Shown here piece by piece: positions 63,055-64,000 of a stretch of 64,000 bases of DNA. The stretch covers positions 58,649,546 through 58,713,545 of the forward strand of contig CM071600.1 of assembly GCA_036435485.1 (NCBI GenBank). Direction: 5' to 3'. Positions within the stretch are counted from its first letter, which is position 1. Each line of letters opens with the position of its first letter. This stretch comes from Saposhnikovia divaricata (lineage: Eukaryota; Streptophyta; Magnoliopsida; Apiales; Apiaceae). A model generated the notes under the pieces. The model was not told the DNA's origin and did not search any database. It saw only the letters and a list, made by a program, of their open reading frames with translations. A program made the translations under genes and the position numbers.

Positions 63055-64000
63055 GAAAAGAAGTTAACTTATTAAAATCTGAAATTACTCAGATTAAGCA
63101 GGATAATACTTTGTTATCCCAGAGGATTACTTTATTAGAAAGCAAGTCTTTAATAGCTAGTGATAGTAAGGATATTCCTTCTTCTAGTAATAAAAATGAA
63201 ACAGAATATTTAAATCTGTTAGAACAAGTAACCTCTCAACAATGGTATATCAAAATTACTCTTGTAGTAAGCCGAGAATTTATTCTCAAAGATGAGATAG
63301 CCCTTGTTGACAGTGGTGCTGATTTAAATTGTATAAAAGAAGGAATAATTCCTACCAAATATTTTGAAAAAACTACTCAATCTATATCTCATGCAGCTGG
63401 AGAAAAACTTCAAGTTAGATATAAGCTTTCTAACACTTATATCTGTAATAAAGATATTTGTCTCCCTACCTCTTTTATTCTAATAAAGAATATGAATCAT
63501 AGAATAATATTAGGAAATCCTTTTCTTCATAATATTATGCCTCTCAACAATGTTGATAAAACCGGGATTTCTACCATAATAGAAGGTAAGAATATAAAAT
63601 TTGATTTTATTACAGATCCTCAAACTCGTATTATAAACGAGGTTAGAGACCGTCTTCTTAGTAAAGAAAAACAATTATGTTTTCTCCAAGAAGAAATCAA
63701 AGTCTTAAGCATTAATGAGCAGCTTAACCAACCAACCACCAAAACCCAAATAAAAATCATTGAAAAGCAGTTCAATGATGAGGTTTGTAATGACCTCCCT
63801 AATGCTTTTTGGGATAGGAAAAAACATGTTGTTTCCCTTCCTTACATAGATGGTTTTAATGAAAACCAAATTCCTACTAAGGCTAGACCAGCCCAGATGA
63901 ATAAAGAATATCTCGAATTATGCAAAAAAGAGATTGATTCTCTTTTAGTAAAAGGCTTGATTAGAAAGTCTAAATCTCCCTGGAGTTGTACAGCATTCTA
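63027..64000 (+). pseudogene. Polyprotein, copy VII, remainder in the shifted frame
   Basis: The original polyprotein frame resumes at 63027 and remains open to the window edge, covering the linker, protease DSGAD region and the start of RT. It has no start of its own. Confidence 0.85.

Larger units (their letters stand above)
60390..64000 (+). mobile_element. Endogenous caulimovirid copy VII, forward, truncated, continues past window
   Basis: It starts at MP codon about 225 and carries the polyprotein ORF, with a frameshift, up to the RT region at the window edge. Confidence 0.95.

Overview
The window is nuclear DNA of a flowering plant, most likely a eudicot. It holds plant-type LTR retrotransposons with tRNA-Met and tRNA-Asp primer sites, Helitron ends, a SINE-like block, palindromic MITEs set in TA microsatellites, a duplicated fragment resembling an OSCA/CSC1 channel gene, and above all a long array of an endogenous pararetrovirus of the family Caulimoviridae. 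I cannot name the host species.

Left part (1-22,150): repeat-rich host DNA. Positions 1-8949 are part of a large minus-strand LTR retrotransposon: a decayed internal region, a tRNA-iMet primer site, and one LTR of about 5.1 kb. A second, structurally complete but non-autonomous minus-strand LTR element (9031-14430) has 1.4-kb LTRs, a CTTTT target duplication, a tRNA-Asp-type primer site and one gag-like ORF. Its insertion splits an open frame that reads straight across the target site. Then come AT-rich DNA, a small MITE, Helitron termini, a 1.13-kb tandem duplication carrying a channel-gene fragment, a SINE-like block, and three palindromic MITEs separated by (TA)n tracts.

Right part (22,138-64,000, running off the window): seven nearly identical pieces of one viral genome with a unit length of about 8.0 kb. 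Copies I, II and III are full-length and head-to-tail (+). Copy IV is inverted and 5'-truncated, V is forward and 5'-truncated, VI is a short inverted 5' piece, and VII is forward, 5'-truncated, frameshifted and cut by the window edge. Each full unit has a tRNA-iMet primer-binding site, a leader with seven short upstream ORFs and a 40-42 nt A-run, then five tightly packed ORFs: a 30K-type movement protein (343 aa); a capsid/zinc-knuckle/protease/RT/RNase H polyprotein (1471 aa); a 463-aa W-rich protein without an obvious transactivator signature; an 84-aa charged helical protein; and an easily missed 37-aa hydrophobic ORF. A TATA promoter follows. Neighbouring ORFs overlap by 1 or 4 nt or are 3 nt apart, which suggests a polycistronic RNA translated by coupling or reinitiation. 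There is no integrase and there are no LTRs.

Most informative are the breakpoints. The array starts beside a (TA)n tract. The left border and two of the four internal rearrangement joints fall within or next to the tRNA primer site, where caulimovirid minus-strand DNA has its discontinuity. The other two joints show microhomology and a templated filler. The near-identity of the copies and intact frames suggest a young integration or recent amplification. An ORF order of separate MP, polyprotein, 463-aa, 84-aa and 37-aa proteins matches no genus I can name with certainty; it may be florendovirus-related or an undescribed genus.
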